NCBI RefSeq assembly: GCF_000003605.2
Contig: NW_003149275.1
Span: 3,462-37,692, forward strand
Reading direction: 5' to 3'
From: Saccoglossus kowalevskii
Lineage: Eukaryota > Hemichordata > Enteropneusta > Harrimaniidae
Length of the DNA stretch: 34,231 nt
The notes under the pieces were generated by a model that saw only the letters and a list, made by a program, of their open reading frames with translations, did no database searches and was not told the DNA's origin. Position numbers and translations under genes: made by a program. Shown here piece after piece: positions 10,732 through 21,880 of the stretch; the first letter of the stretch is position 1, and every line of letters starts with the position of its first letter.

Positions 10732-12181
10732 GACTTATTGTTGCAGTATAATATATTATAATTCAGTGAAAAAATAGACAAGTGTTATATTTTTATTTGC
10801 ACATTTAAAATTTCATGCAATCAGAATTTGCACATGATTATTTTTGAGTATTAAACTAAAATAATATAAATTGTAATTTCCACTATTCATGCTGTACATT
10901 AAGTCTCTTTACAAGAAACACAATTTGTGAATGATGTAAAAACACACACATAACATGTCTTAAATCATGTCTTGATGACCTATAGGTTCATTTTAAAAGT
11001 ATATTTTAAAATCCGCATCATATTTTTAATAAACTGCATATTAAACATAATATTTTTATAAAGCATTACAGCTGGAGTAGTGTACACATTAAAACTATAG
11101 CATTATATAGCATACAACTACTGTCAATACAATCTACTGGTTGTATGTTGCATTGAATTGGATGACATCGGTCCCTGTATGCATTACCATTAGTAGTTGT
11201 ACCTTAATGTAATTAGACTGTGTGTACATCATAGCTTTAATAGCTGTCACCATCAGTGATCATCACATTGCACATACTATGATGTTGTGTACATGTGTTG
11301 ACTGCCATGGTAACTACACCCATTAGATGCAGAACATCAAGATAATATCTGGAGTACATGTGTTCTGGAGAATGCTAATGCACACTTAAAATTCTGTCAC
11401 AATCACACTTGAATTCCTGAACACTCTCTATGTCATTTTGTATGATTTCTTTACTACTGGTTCAAATATAGGTTTTAGACAATGAAACGCATACAATAAT
11501 GGCCTTCTCATGTGTTTCTCATTCATATCATGTGCTAACGATGGTTGGTGGTTTTATCACCTGGTCTTTATTTGCATTGCTCACAAGTAGGTGTGAAATG
11601 GTCCTAATGCAGTCAAGGTACTTCCCTTCAGAAACACAATACAATGCATTAAATACCCAACAAAGCAACCTTTTAGTATCTGTCATCTAGACAAAAGTCT
11701 CTTAATTACTGTTTAAGTAGTGGTGTCTCCAACAACTGACTTCATAACAGCTAATTGTGATCTTAAAACAGGGGTAATTAACTCTGTCAAGTAGTTGTTG
11801 ACAGTCATAGAACAAGTGGAATTAAAAGTACTGTAAAAGCCGTAATTGTACCCTGGGTTTTAACTTCTATAATTTCACTACTATAAAGTGGGCTGAATTA
11901 AAAGCAAAGGAATGTAAATGCAAATTAGCGTTTTCAATGCTATTATTTTTCCCGCCAAAATGGTTGGTACAACATTTTGCACATTTTTTTGTATTTTTCC
12001 TGATTTTTTTTGTTTATTCTGGATCAAATAAAAATTGGTTTCAGGTCTGATTAAAGTTTTTGAAAAAAAAAAGTGATTCATGTACTGTGTAAATACCAAG
12101 TGGCAAAAACAGTTATCATTTTTATCAAATTGAAACCAAACTTTGTTTTCATGAGATGCCACTTACAACCGAGAGTAAGAT
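10732..12181. other. no gene seen
   Basis: AT-rich sequence. A plus frame at 11499-11690 has no family signature. No repeats stand out. Confidence 0.5.
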
Positions 12182-12326
12182 TACCGTAAAATCTGTATTA
12201 GGAGCTGCATCCCTAAAAAATTCACCATTTCTCATATGTGTAGATGCTCTAATAGAAGCCTCATCCCCTCTGTTGCATTTTACCATTTTATTATAAGCCG
12301 CGGATTCTAATACAGATTTTACAGTA
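12182..12326. mobile_element. MITE-like TIR element, family 2 (145 bp)
   Basis: The left end TACCGTAAAATCTGTATTAG and the reverse complement of the right end TACTGTAAAATCTGTATTAG match at 19 of 20 positions, and TA lies at both outer edges. It is non-coding and AT-rich inside, with a CCGCGG site near the right arm. Overlapping minus-strand open frames are shadows. Confidence 0.75.
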
Positions 12327-12390
12327 CTTATTTGCTCTGTGATCAGTAGAAAAAATCTCAATTACTATAATTTGGCAAAATATGTAATGG

Positions 12391-12499
12391 TACTGTATTT
12401 GCTTTATTAGAAACACGCATGTCTGGTCAAAGTAGGACATATTTTAATGGAGTGAGTATAATTAAATGTATATGCACTTCAAATAGAGAAAATATGGTA
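12391..12499. mobile_element. MITE-like TIR element, family 3 (109 bp)
   Basis: The left end TACTGTATTTGCTTTATTAG and the reverse complement of the right end TACCATATTTTCTCTATTTG form an imperfect inverted repeat, again with outer TA. It lies 64 bp after the family 2 element. Its left end resembles the unit of the 46-bp satellite at 3925-4250. Confidence 0.55.
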
Positions 12500-14454
12500 A
12501 ACCAAATTTTTTGTAATGTGTTATTTTAGATGTGATTAGAATGTTAGACAGAGAGAAATGCTATACGTGGAGGCAGTCATTATTTCTATGGAAGCGTTGA
12601 GCATGGTCTTCTTCATACTGGTGCTGCCTCTATTGTTAGAATATTATAGATTGTGTGCTAAGCAGCTGTACATTGACCCAGGTGTAAACCACAGTGTGCT
12701 CCTCTTGAGAACAGCTTAGCTCAGAGACACACCGTTTTACATGTGAATCGATAAATTGGCATTAGATTCTAAAGATGGCTAATAAGGGCACTTAGCAGTG
12801 CCAAACAGTCCAGTTCAGATTTGTACAAAATGGTTGAATTGAAATAAACCTGCCTGTGTCTAATCAATAGGTCTCGACGACTTGACTATTGTTACAAATG
12901 CCATCCAGTCTTTCAGACTTAATTGATGATAGTTTGATGGTGTGGGATTCATACTTATTCTAAGATAATGACTTTAACAACAGTGCCTGTTTTCGGCTCA
13001 GTTGATAGCTGTATTGTTCACATATGCAGATAGAGATAGCTATTAATGGCTTAGGGAATAACCAAGACGCCCACTGGGTTTTAAGTCCAAGATGTTATGC
13101 AGAGACAGAAAGTGAAAAGCTGAAAATAATGATGTTACTGGTGGTTGTACAGATCATTTGGTGTAGTATTTTGCTAGAGCTTCCACACAATGTCTGTCTT
13201 ACCGATGACAACATTGCGCGCTCTGTCTCACTCATCAATATCATCCTGTGCAGGCAGGGTTTGGCTGTCCTGTGCTACTATGTCAAAATGTTTGTCTTCA
13301 TGACTAAACACTGCAAAGTATTTGTAGCTCCCCATATTAGGATCCTTCATCATGTCATGTAAAAAAATTAATGAGTTGAGTTTCTAAATTAGCTTTCCTT
13401 GGGTTTGATGGTTTCTGCATGCATTGAACATAAAACACACTCTTTCAAATTGTTTATTGTTTTAGAATAATAGATTGAAAATTCTTATATATTGTGTACC
13501 TGATTGGCTAGAGACTTTAAGTGTTGTTACATCATTGTATCCTGTATAGGTACTTAAAGATGTGGTCATGACATGTACTTATTCTTGCAAGACATAATGT
13601 AAACAGAGAACACACTATAAAGTGGAGTGTCCATTAGAGCGTAGTAAACAAATAACCACCCACTAATTGCAATGTTCTTTTAAGATACTTAGATAAGAAA
13701 GAATTTATCCTCAGGCTGAAATTCTCTTGTCTTCTTTTTAATTGAGTTTACAGTCCAAGATGATGAAATTCTTGTGAAAACATTTATGATTAAAATATGG
13801 ATGAGTTGCTCTATAAAGCTGTTATTTACCTAATGATTCCATGGACATAACGAGAAAATAGTTTACTTACACATGTCATTGCCTTTACAGTGAGATCTTA
13901 CACTTTTTCTGAATGGTTAACATGCTGACACTGATATATACTAGTCATTTCGACAATCAGTGCAGACATTCAGCAGGCCATGTGTTAATATAACAGTTTC
14001 TACGGTTGGTAAAATATAAACTCGACATTAATTTTTGTCAACTTTTTAAACACAGTGATATTTCTTAGTAGTGTATCTAATCTAATTTCAAGTCTTGCTT
14101 TGTATCTTAACAAATTGGTGATGGTTATCTGAAGTACAGTTACTCAGAATTTTATTTACCAAAGTGTCGGTGTGACTTTGAGGTTGATGTTACATTATAG
14201 CATTTACAAAAAAAAAAAAAATGTTTGTAATTCAAAGAACTTAAAATCATTAATAATCGCATAATGTGTCTTGGTGTTCACAGCATCCTTACATTGACAT
14301 AGTAGGATGTATTGACCTGGAAAAAGTTTCTAGATGGTACTAAATATATATTAATCTGAGAAACGGCACTTAATCAGTGAATTTTCAGTGCCATCAAATA
14401 ACAGCATGATCCACATTTAGTGTGTAGTCACATTAAAGTGCATGATTTGTGAAT
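12500..14454. other. no supported gene
   Basis: Two open frames stand out slightly: 12558-12719 (53 codons with a hydrophobic core MVFFILVLPLLLEYY) and 13024-13362 (112 codons). Neither shows a motif I recognise. A 13-base poly(A) run lies at 14209. Confidence 0.45.
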
Positions 14455-14587
14455 TTAAAGGGCGGCAATCGTCGCGCCGTGTCCTGTTCAATATGGGACT
14501 CGTAGTGACGTATACAACATGCGTAAAATACATTGTTTATTTACATGAAATTCGAACACACGCTGCGCGACGACCACCGCACTTTAA
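14455..14587. mobile_element. CpG-rich TTAA-flanked TIR element (133 bp)
   Basis: TTAA stands at both ends. The left end AGGGCGGCAATCGTCGCGCC and the reverse complement of the right end AGTGCGGTGGTCGTCGCGC form terminal inverted repeats sharing GCGG and TCGTCGCGC. TTAA targets are typical of piggyBac-like elements, though the usual CCC terminus is absent. CpG density is striking against the CpG-poor background. Confidence 0.65.
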
Positions 14588-16986
14588 TACACATGGACAA
14601 TACTAAATTTTATCTAGCCTGCATTAATGAACTTAATTTACAACTGTTGTTGGATAATACAATAGTCACTGTTACTAAGTTGTATTTTCTTTGATTTAAG
14701 TTTGATTTCTCAGTCATTGTTCCACTTGATATGCTGTGATCAGTGTTTTACATATTAATTTGAAATTGTAAATACAAAACGTTTAAGTGTGAAGTGTAAT
14801 TACCAGCTTAGTGCTGCACTGTGCATTCACATTGAATAATAATATATTTTAACCCACTAATATTAACATGTATTATTTTGAATAATCATGTGTGTTCATT
14901 AGCAGAGACCATGATCAATAATATATTATTGGTAATGACATGCTTACATCATCAAACAGACATTGCACAATACATCAGTAATTTTTGCTTGATATTTTTC
15001 GCATGTTGGTGATAATACACTTGTTGCTTCCTAGAATCCATGTAACAATGTATACCAAGTATGCAATGATTTATCTGAGAGGGGATACCTAGTATTTGAA
15101 TCTTCATGTAACTATGGTTACACTAGTTTGTAGAGGTCATCATCACTTTCTTACAAGTCTTCCTCATTTGGTTGATCTTGTATACTTCTTTGGTTCATTG
15201 TGATTTGTTGTTTATAAACACACCTTGCAATATCAGGGTTATTGGGTCCTTAAAAGTTTTAATATGCAATTTTCAATCAATGCATTGCATCAGTGACCAA
15301 TGAATACAACCACTGTTTTCTACTGAATACCTGATTAGTAGATTGAATATGCCATCATCAAAATCATTGTCAATCATGTTGCAGTTGTATATTTAGGCTG
15401 AATTCATTTACCTGATCAATGATCTAATCTGACCATCCATGCTATGTTTTTATTGTAAAGGTCTTGGAGACCCTGGAAAATACATCGATTATTATGATAG
15501 AGAAGAGCTTGTAGGCTGATCAAATCTCGATTTGAGTAAAGTTGACAGATTTAAAGAAATTCTTTTCTGCCGTGTTCTTTGTGTCGGAAATAGTGAATCT
15601 AGATTGTGACTATGATGATTAGATCAACTGGTGAAAGAATTGCTGCAGGCAAGCACATGGGCACACACACCATGATTTTCTCATTACAAGCTTTAGTTGT
15701 TGCTTCCTGTAGGCTAAAATAGTGATTAAATGCAGACCCAAGATCTTCTTCGTGGCAGTTCTTGCGCTTCGGTCTATACAAATACGACTGAAGTAAAGAA
15801 GCTTACTGTATTAAAAATAGAACACATTCCATGTCTTTTCATGCCCTACTTTACTAGTACGTCTCTACCCAAGACTGTTCTCTGCTTTGATTTAAACTTA
15901 TTTCTCTAACCTTTTTCCTTTTTTCTGCCACACTTTGATTTCTTTATATCATACTCTTTACTCACATTCATAATATACACTTTCAGAGTGTCTGAATATA
16001 CATGTAGGTACAGATGCCATAACTCATATTACGTAGCTTAATCATTACTTTTCTGTCAAGTTCTTCCATGATTTCATGATCACCATCTCTCAGTATGCTT
16101 TCCCCTAATTTTTATCTGGCCACCTTGTTACAGTATTTCTCCACCCATCTACTTCCTGAGTGTTAGTCTCGACCCCCAGTAGTAAATACCACTAATTACA
16201 TTCAAGGTAATCCCCCTACCAATGATAGAGGGATAAACTTGAACTGTTGCCTTCAGTCTGTATTAAACATTCTTTTTAATCCTCTTTTCCTGCCATTTTG
16301 TTTACAAGAGTGTTTTTATGTCTACTGAGAAGCCAGTGGCACTAAACACTCCTCCTCCAACTCAAAACTTGCAAGTCTGGACTCTATTAGAGACTGCCTT
16401 AACTCGCAAAGATGACGACACACCCAGTTCGTACTGTTAGTACATGTGTTTTTGTAGAATAGAATAGAACTAGCATGTAAATTGACACCATAAACAAAAT
16501 GTTGAATTTTAATAAAATAAAATAAAATAATGAAAATAAATAATTGTGTTTGTAATTTTCTCCAAGTGTATGTAACAAAATATGAATATAATTTATTTAT
16601 TTTGGGCATATTGATCATAGGGAAATAAAATCAAAATATAACAATTTATAATCGAATCTGTAAATTAATCTTCCTTATGTATATATAGCATGTATATCCT
16701 ATCATTATAACAAACTCATCTGATGCCACAATTATGATAATTTGGCTTAAAACATTGAAATGCATTAAATTTGCAAAAGAAGAAACTAATCATAACCCTA
16801 TAGTTCAGAGTTCAACTTTTTATGGAGTATCTGAACCTCCTAACATGCCATGGATATGTTTTTGTATTTTGAGAAATATGTTATATTCTGACAGTGGAAC
16901 TTTAGGATTATATAGAGAGTTGTGGTGTTGCTTCTCAGAGTGATATTGATCCAAACTATTAGTGTTATTTTGTGACTTGTTTACTG
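14588..16986. other. no supported gene
   Basis: AT-rich sequence with the small unassigned ORF at 16318 and an AATAA-type low-complexity stretch near 16510-16545. Nothing else. Confidence 0.5.
16318..16440 (+). other. 40-codon ORF of coding-like composition, unassigned
   Basis: The frame starts ATG at 16318 and ends TAG at 16440. It reads MSTEKPVALNTPPPTQNL then QVWTLLETALTRKDDDTPSS and YC, with a balanced amino-acid mix unlike the surrounding AT-rich frames. I do not recognise it. It could be a relic of a transposon gene, an isolated exon or chance. No splice partner or promoter was found. Confidence 0.15.
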
Positions 16987-17032
16987 CCATTTTCATGACT
17001 GCCTCCAGCCATTTTCATGACTGCCTCCAGCC
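16987..17032. repeat. 22-bp tandem duplication
   Basis: CCATTTTCATGACTGCCTCC plus AG occurs twice back to back, at 16987 and 17009. Confidence 0.85.
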
Positions 17033-17535
17033 AATCTAAGATTAATATAAAGTAGAATTAATACACAACATCCTTATCATAGAATAAAGTTTGGAATCTG
17101 AAATTACAAATTAATCCCTAAAATCGTCTCCTTATCTAAGTCCAGAAACATGATGTGGAGTCGTAAGTAATGCCTGCAAACTAAATAGACCTACATGGTA
17201 GTGGTAAAGCTAATAACATGGCCCTAGGCGTGCATTCAGAAACTTAAGTTAAATTAGAAGTAATGTTAGCATTATAGTTTGTTAGTTAAAACCCATTAAG
17301 GTCTTTCTACTCCATTGATGGGTGCAATTAGTTTACAAGTCAAAAAGTCAGGGATTTTTGTGAAGCATAACTTCATATGATGTCTTGGTACTTACGATGT
17401 TGTGATTATTAGGATCTGTTCTGAACTTTTATTCAACTGAAGATATATGGATGGCTAAAGGCAATTTTAAGTTAATCATCCATATAATATTGATCGTCTA
17501 GTGTTGGCTTGGGCCTGCTAACACTTCTTGCCTTC
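17033..17535. other. no gene seen
   Basis: AT-rich non-coding sequence before the 19-22-bp minisatellite. Confidence 0.6.
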
Positions 17536-17932
17536 AATCACCTGACTCTATATTTATCACCTGACTTCACAACTCTCACCTGACTTCACAACTCTCACCT
17601 GACTCTATAATTATCACAGGTGACTCTATATTTATCACCTGACTCTATATTTATCACCTGACTTCACAACTCTCACCTGACTCTATAATTATCACAGGTG
17701 ACTCTATATTTATCACCTGACTTCACAACTCTCACTACCTGACTTCACAACTCTCACCACCTGACTTCACAACTCTCACCACCTGACTTCACAACTCTCA
17801 CCACCTGACTTCACAACTCTCACCACCTGACTTCACAACTCTCACCACCTGACTTCTCAACTCTCACCACCTGACTTCACAACTCTCACCACCTGACTTC
17901 ACAACTCTCACCACCTGACTTCACAACTCTCA
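17536..17932. repeat. 19-22-bp minisatellite (CACCTGACTTCACAACTCTC)
   Basis: The first half mixes 19-bp units CACCTGACTTCACAACTCT and CACCTGACTCTATATTTAT. From about 17735 it becomes a regular 22-bp array of ACCACCTGACTTCACAACTC, about nine copies with one TTCTCAAC variant. Confidence 0.92.
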
Positions 17933-18296
17933 ACTAATTTTAAGTTACTGATTATGTGTACCGTAACTACTACTGGCTCTAGTATGGGAGGATTTTACCC
18001 AACCAGAAAGATAGTACCATGAGAAATTTCTCAGTAAATTGACTGAATTATTTTGCGCTAACATCATTTGTAGGTCAACTAATAAGTTTCCATAGTAGAA
18101 TTAATCAAGTACAACAAATATTACCTGATATTTCCCGAATAGTATAATTATGTAAATTGTAAAAACTACATTGTATGTATTAGATTGTTGTTTTCAAAAA
18201 CTCACAATTTATCATACAGTAAGTTAATGTAAATCCTGAATTAATGCAAAAACATTCATGAATATATCAATCAAACAATAAAAGTTTACCTTGACG
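17933..18296. other. no gene seen
   Basis: AT-rich sequence between the minisatellite and the decayed TTAA element. Nothing recognised. Confidence 0.6.
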
Positions 18297-18391
18297 TAAA
18301 GTGAAGTGGTTCTCACACCATGTAATATGACGCTATATACACTGTGGGCAAAATACATTATTTACACAAATTTGAATATGTTTTTCTTTAA
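18297..18391. mobile_element. decayed copy of the TTAA-flanked element
   Basis: TAAAGTGAAGTGGTTCTCAC parallels the 14455-14587 terminus (TAAAGTGCGGTGGTCGTCGC) with most CpG sites changed. The interior then matches the plus-strand interior of that element (TGACG..TATA..CA, AAAATACATT, ATTTACA, AAATT.GAA). The right TIR is largely missing but CTTTAA remains. Confidence 0.5.
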
Positions 18392-20311
18392 TGAGTACCA
18401 CACACCCAGCTATATTTCTTAATTAACTCAGCTGTGCAGTCTATATCTTTTGTTTAACACCCAGTGATTATACTTTTCTCATTGGTGTTTACCACTGAAC
18501 TCGTACAGTTTGTTATAAATGAATTACCTGTGAATTGAGTAGAACTGTAATTAAAATCTTTTGGTTTGGTGGTAAAACAAGGAGGAGTCACAAAATGGTA
18601 CATGCTTTTGAAGTAGGTATAGTACAAAGGACAGTATGAATCTAAACAGTACCACAATTGCGATCCTTGGTAAAGTTTACACAACTCCATCGCGGCACTT
18701 ATTTCAATAAAAAACAGGAATGTGTGTTTGGAGAACAAAAGACAGAGGTACATAATGTAGTAGAGGCTGTCTTAGCCTTGCCTTGGGGTTATAAAAACAT
18801 TGGCTGTAAAGTGGTTATAGGCTGCGTCTTCGAAGTTCCACATTCACTTTTTAAAACAGCTGTTTAAAATAGACTCCCTAAGTCAGGCAATAGTTGTCAA
18901 CTTTTTTGAGATTTGTTTAGGTCTTGCACCTCAATTAGGCTCTGTATGTTGATTTGTAAAAACTTTAAAATGAAGTCCTTATACTTAAAACCAACAAGGT
19001 GATTAACCATGATTAACATTTGTAGAGAAGCCTTATATATTAGTTTATACTGTCCTTCCATATGTTGAAAATGACAGAGCTACTCACTGTAAGATGTACT
19101 CATTTCAAAACTTGCTAGGTTTCCCTTTTTTCATTTCATAATTATTTAATTGTAGTGCAGTCATATAAAATTGTTTCGAAAACTGGAGGAAATGAATGGT
19201 ACTCTTTCACTGACACATGCACACACTTTATCTATATATTAAGCTTCATTTTATTGGTTTCTTGAAAAATAATTACACTCAATTTACCATATAGCGAAGT
19301 AACAAAATATACATCTGATGTAAATTGAAAAGAAATATGTCGCTTATTTATTATTGACTTCATGGTTACTTGCTGATCTGAATTTTATTCGCCCGCCATT
19401 CTGACAAACTCTGAAAACTTTGCCTATATATTTGATGATGTCCGTCTGCACTGCGCTGATTTCAAGCATGCATCTACCGATTGTTTCATACCTAGTACAA
19501 AAACATTTATGCTCATGCACATCAAGTTTTGATTAGATTAATTATGGCCATTTTTTTTAATGTACATTTCATCTAAATTCTAATACCTACTTGCAATCAT
19601 TTCTGTGAGATGATTGGGTTGATTTCAATCAAATCATAGACTTTATTATGATACCAAATGATAACAATATACATAGGCAGGAGTTTGTTTTTCATAATTA
19701 TTATTTTATTTGTGTTCATGTAGCTATCTTTTCCTATTTACAATTTAATGCACCTAGTACGCCCACAACTGCTCAGTGTTGACTTCACCAGTTTTATTCA
19801 AACTCAGCATAACAAGCATTCATGATAGATGTACATTAGATACTTCTCCAATTCAATAAAACTTTTACCACTTTTATTTATTCATTATATTTCCTAGGCA
19901 GTGAATGATATTGATCAAAATGCATTTTATGTATCTCGGTGACTTTGTATTGTTAGATTTAATTATGGACTGAGACTGTGTAATTAATCGTGACTTGTTG
20001 AAAGCTATTTTAAAACCAGTGTAGTATTAAAGTGGAGATGTTGGTGCTGAAACCAGTGTAGATTTAATGTTAAACGGAAGTGAATAAGTCATGAGTGAAA
20101 GGGAGATGGATGCCTGTGTATGGTGTACAATTACTCAGGTGAGAGTAGTGCTAATGTAGGGCTCATGTAAACCATCTTGACTGGCTCACATTACAAATCA
20201 TGCATAAAACAAGCCTTACACTGGCATGTGAACTTCTGATCTTTAAAAATCCTTCCTCTGATATTTTACATGCACCTTTAGAGATATAAAATGGCAAAGA
20301 AATTATTTTTG
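18392..20311. other. no gene seen
   Basis: AT-rich sequence. Open frames at 18454-18753 and 18658-18867 overlap on opposite strands with no motif. A direct repeat AAACCAGTGTAG occurs near 20015 and 20050. Confidence 0.55.
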
Positions 20312-20345
20312 ACTCCTGTGTGCGAAGCACAAAAGGGAGTCTTTG
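20312..20345. repeat. hairpin head of the dispersed repeat
   Basis: GACTCCTGTGTGCGAAGCAC followed by AAAAGGGAGTC forms a short stem-loop (GACTCC with GGAGTC, inner GTG with CAC). It directly precedes the ATGT microsatellite and looks like the terminus of a repeat element. Confidence 0.5.
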
Positions 20346-20353
20346 CAGTTACC

Positions 20354-20409
20354 ATGTATGTATGTATGTATGTATGTATGTATGTATGTATGTATGTATG
20401 TATGTATGT
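20354..20409. repeat. (ATGT)n microsatellite
   Basis: About fourteen perfect ATGT units lie between the hairpin head and the ~161-bp repeat units. Confidence 0.95.
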
Positions 20410-21880
20410 CACTTTTTTTGTTCCATCGTTATCTCAAGAACCACTAATCAAATTTTGGTGAAACTTGGTACATAGATGCTCTGGGATAATGCGCAGAGCT
20501 GATTAGGTTTTGGTAAAAATCTATGAATATTAATTACCTAATTTGCATGATAATTAGCTGATTTTTAGCTGTTCCAAGACTGTTCCACAGATATCGGAAG
20601 AACCACTCATTGGATTTTGATGAAACTTGGCACATGGATGCTCTGAACTAGTACGCAGATTTGATTAGTTTTGGGTAAAAATCTATGAATATTAATTACC
20701 TAATTTGAATGATAATTAACTGATTTCAAGCTGTTCCATGACTGGTCCACTGATATTTGAAAACCACTCATTGGATTTTGATGAAACTTGGCACATGGAT
20801 GCTCTGAACTAATGCGCAGATTTGATTAGTTTTGGGTAAAAATCTGTTAATATTATTAATTACCTAATTTACATAATGATTAATCAATTTTCGGCTTTTC
20901 CACTGATATCTCAGTANNNNNNNNNNNNNNNNNNNNNNNNNNNNNNNNNNNNNNNNNNNNNNNNNNNNNNNNNNNNNNNNNNNNNNNNNNNNNNNNNNNN
21001 NNNNNNNNNNNNNNNNNNNNNNNNNNNNNNNNNNNNNNNNNNNNNNNNNNNNNNNNNNNNNNNNNNNNNNNNNNNNNNNNNNNNNNNNNNNNNNNNNNNN
21101 NNNNNNNNNNNNNNNNNNNNNNNNNNNNNNNNNNNNNNNNNNNNNNNNNNNNNNNNNNNNNNNNNNNNNNNNNNNNNNNNNNNNNNNNNNNNNNNNNNNN
21201 NNNNNNNNNNNNNNNNNNNNNNNNNNNNNNNNNNNNNNNNNNNNNNNNNNNNNNNNNNNNNNNNNNNNNNNNNNNNNNNNNNNNNNNNNNNNNNNNNNNN
21301 NNNNNNNNNNNNNNNNNNNNNNNNNNNNNNNNNNNNNNNNNNNNNNNNNNNNNNNNNNNNNNNNNNNNNNNNNNNNNNNNNNNNNATTTTTTGCTGTTCT
21401 ATGGCTGTTGCACTGATGTCTAAAAACCACTCATTGGATTTCAACGAAACTTTTCAAGAGTACCTGTCACATTTCAATGAACCTAGGACTATACACCATA
21501 TTAGTTTTTGTTAAATATTTATGCTTCTTAATCACTTAATTAACATAATTAATTAATACTGTATATCTCAAGTATTGATCATCACATTTGAATAAAACTT
21601 GGTACATAAATGGTCTAGGACAATAGACAGCCTGATTAATTTTGGGTTAAAATCTGTTCATATTAATTCTCTAATTAGCATAATAATTAATATTTTTTTG
21701 GTTCTAATCACATTTCAATGAAACTTGGTACATTGTGCAGACCTTATTAGTTTTACACTTAAATCTGTTCGTTACCTTATTTGCATAATTCATTTTCTGC
21801 GTTCCCATCAACATCTCAAGTTCAAGTAATTTTGAATTAATTTTTAATGTGTCTCCAATACTCTCAGCACACGGGAGTTC
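20410..21880. repeat. ~161-bp tandem repeat domain, interrupted by a gap
   Basis: Repeated blocks read ACCACTCATTGGATTTTGAT, GAAACTTGGCACATGGATGC, GATTAGTTTTGGGTAAAAAT, then TATTAATTACCTAATTTGCA. The GAAACTTGG module recurs at 20459, 20621 and 20782 (161-162 bp apart). After the gap it recurs in diverged form near 21445, 21593 and 21719 with shorter spacing. A CACACGGGAGTTCTTTC motif near 21870 resembles the head at 20312 and may mark the far end. Confidence 0.8.
20917..21385. other. assembly gap (run of N)
   Basis: About 469 N bases lie inside the ~161-bp repeat domain. Open frames crossing it are artefacts. The true length and content are unknown. Confidence 0.99.

Noticed and set aside
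12558-12719. 53-codon ORF with core MVFFILVLPLLLEYY, considered as a TMEM135 N-terminal exon
   Set aside because: The hydrophobic run does not match the Cys-rich N-terminal blocks of TMEM135 and flanking splice sites are unconvincing.
13000-13030. GGCTCAGTTGATAGC, tRNA A-box-like
   Set aside because: No B-box or cloverleaf follows.
13024-13362. 112-codon ORF with some hydrophobic stretches
   Set aside because: No recognised motif, no splice partner, and not similar to the missing TMEM135 N-terminus.
15458-15520. Peptide GLGDPGKYIDYYDREEL, possible exon
   Set aside because: It is followed by a stop without a donor site and has no family match.
20864-21514. Long open frames of 177-212 codons on both strands
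   Set aside because: They exist only because they cross the run of N.
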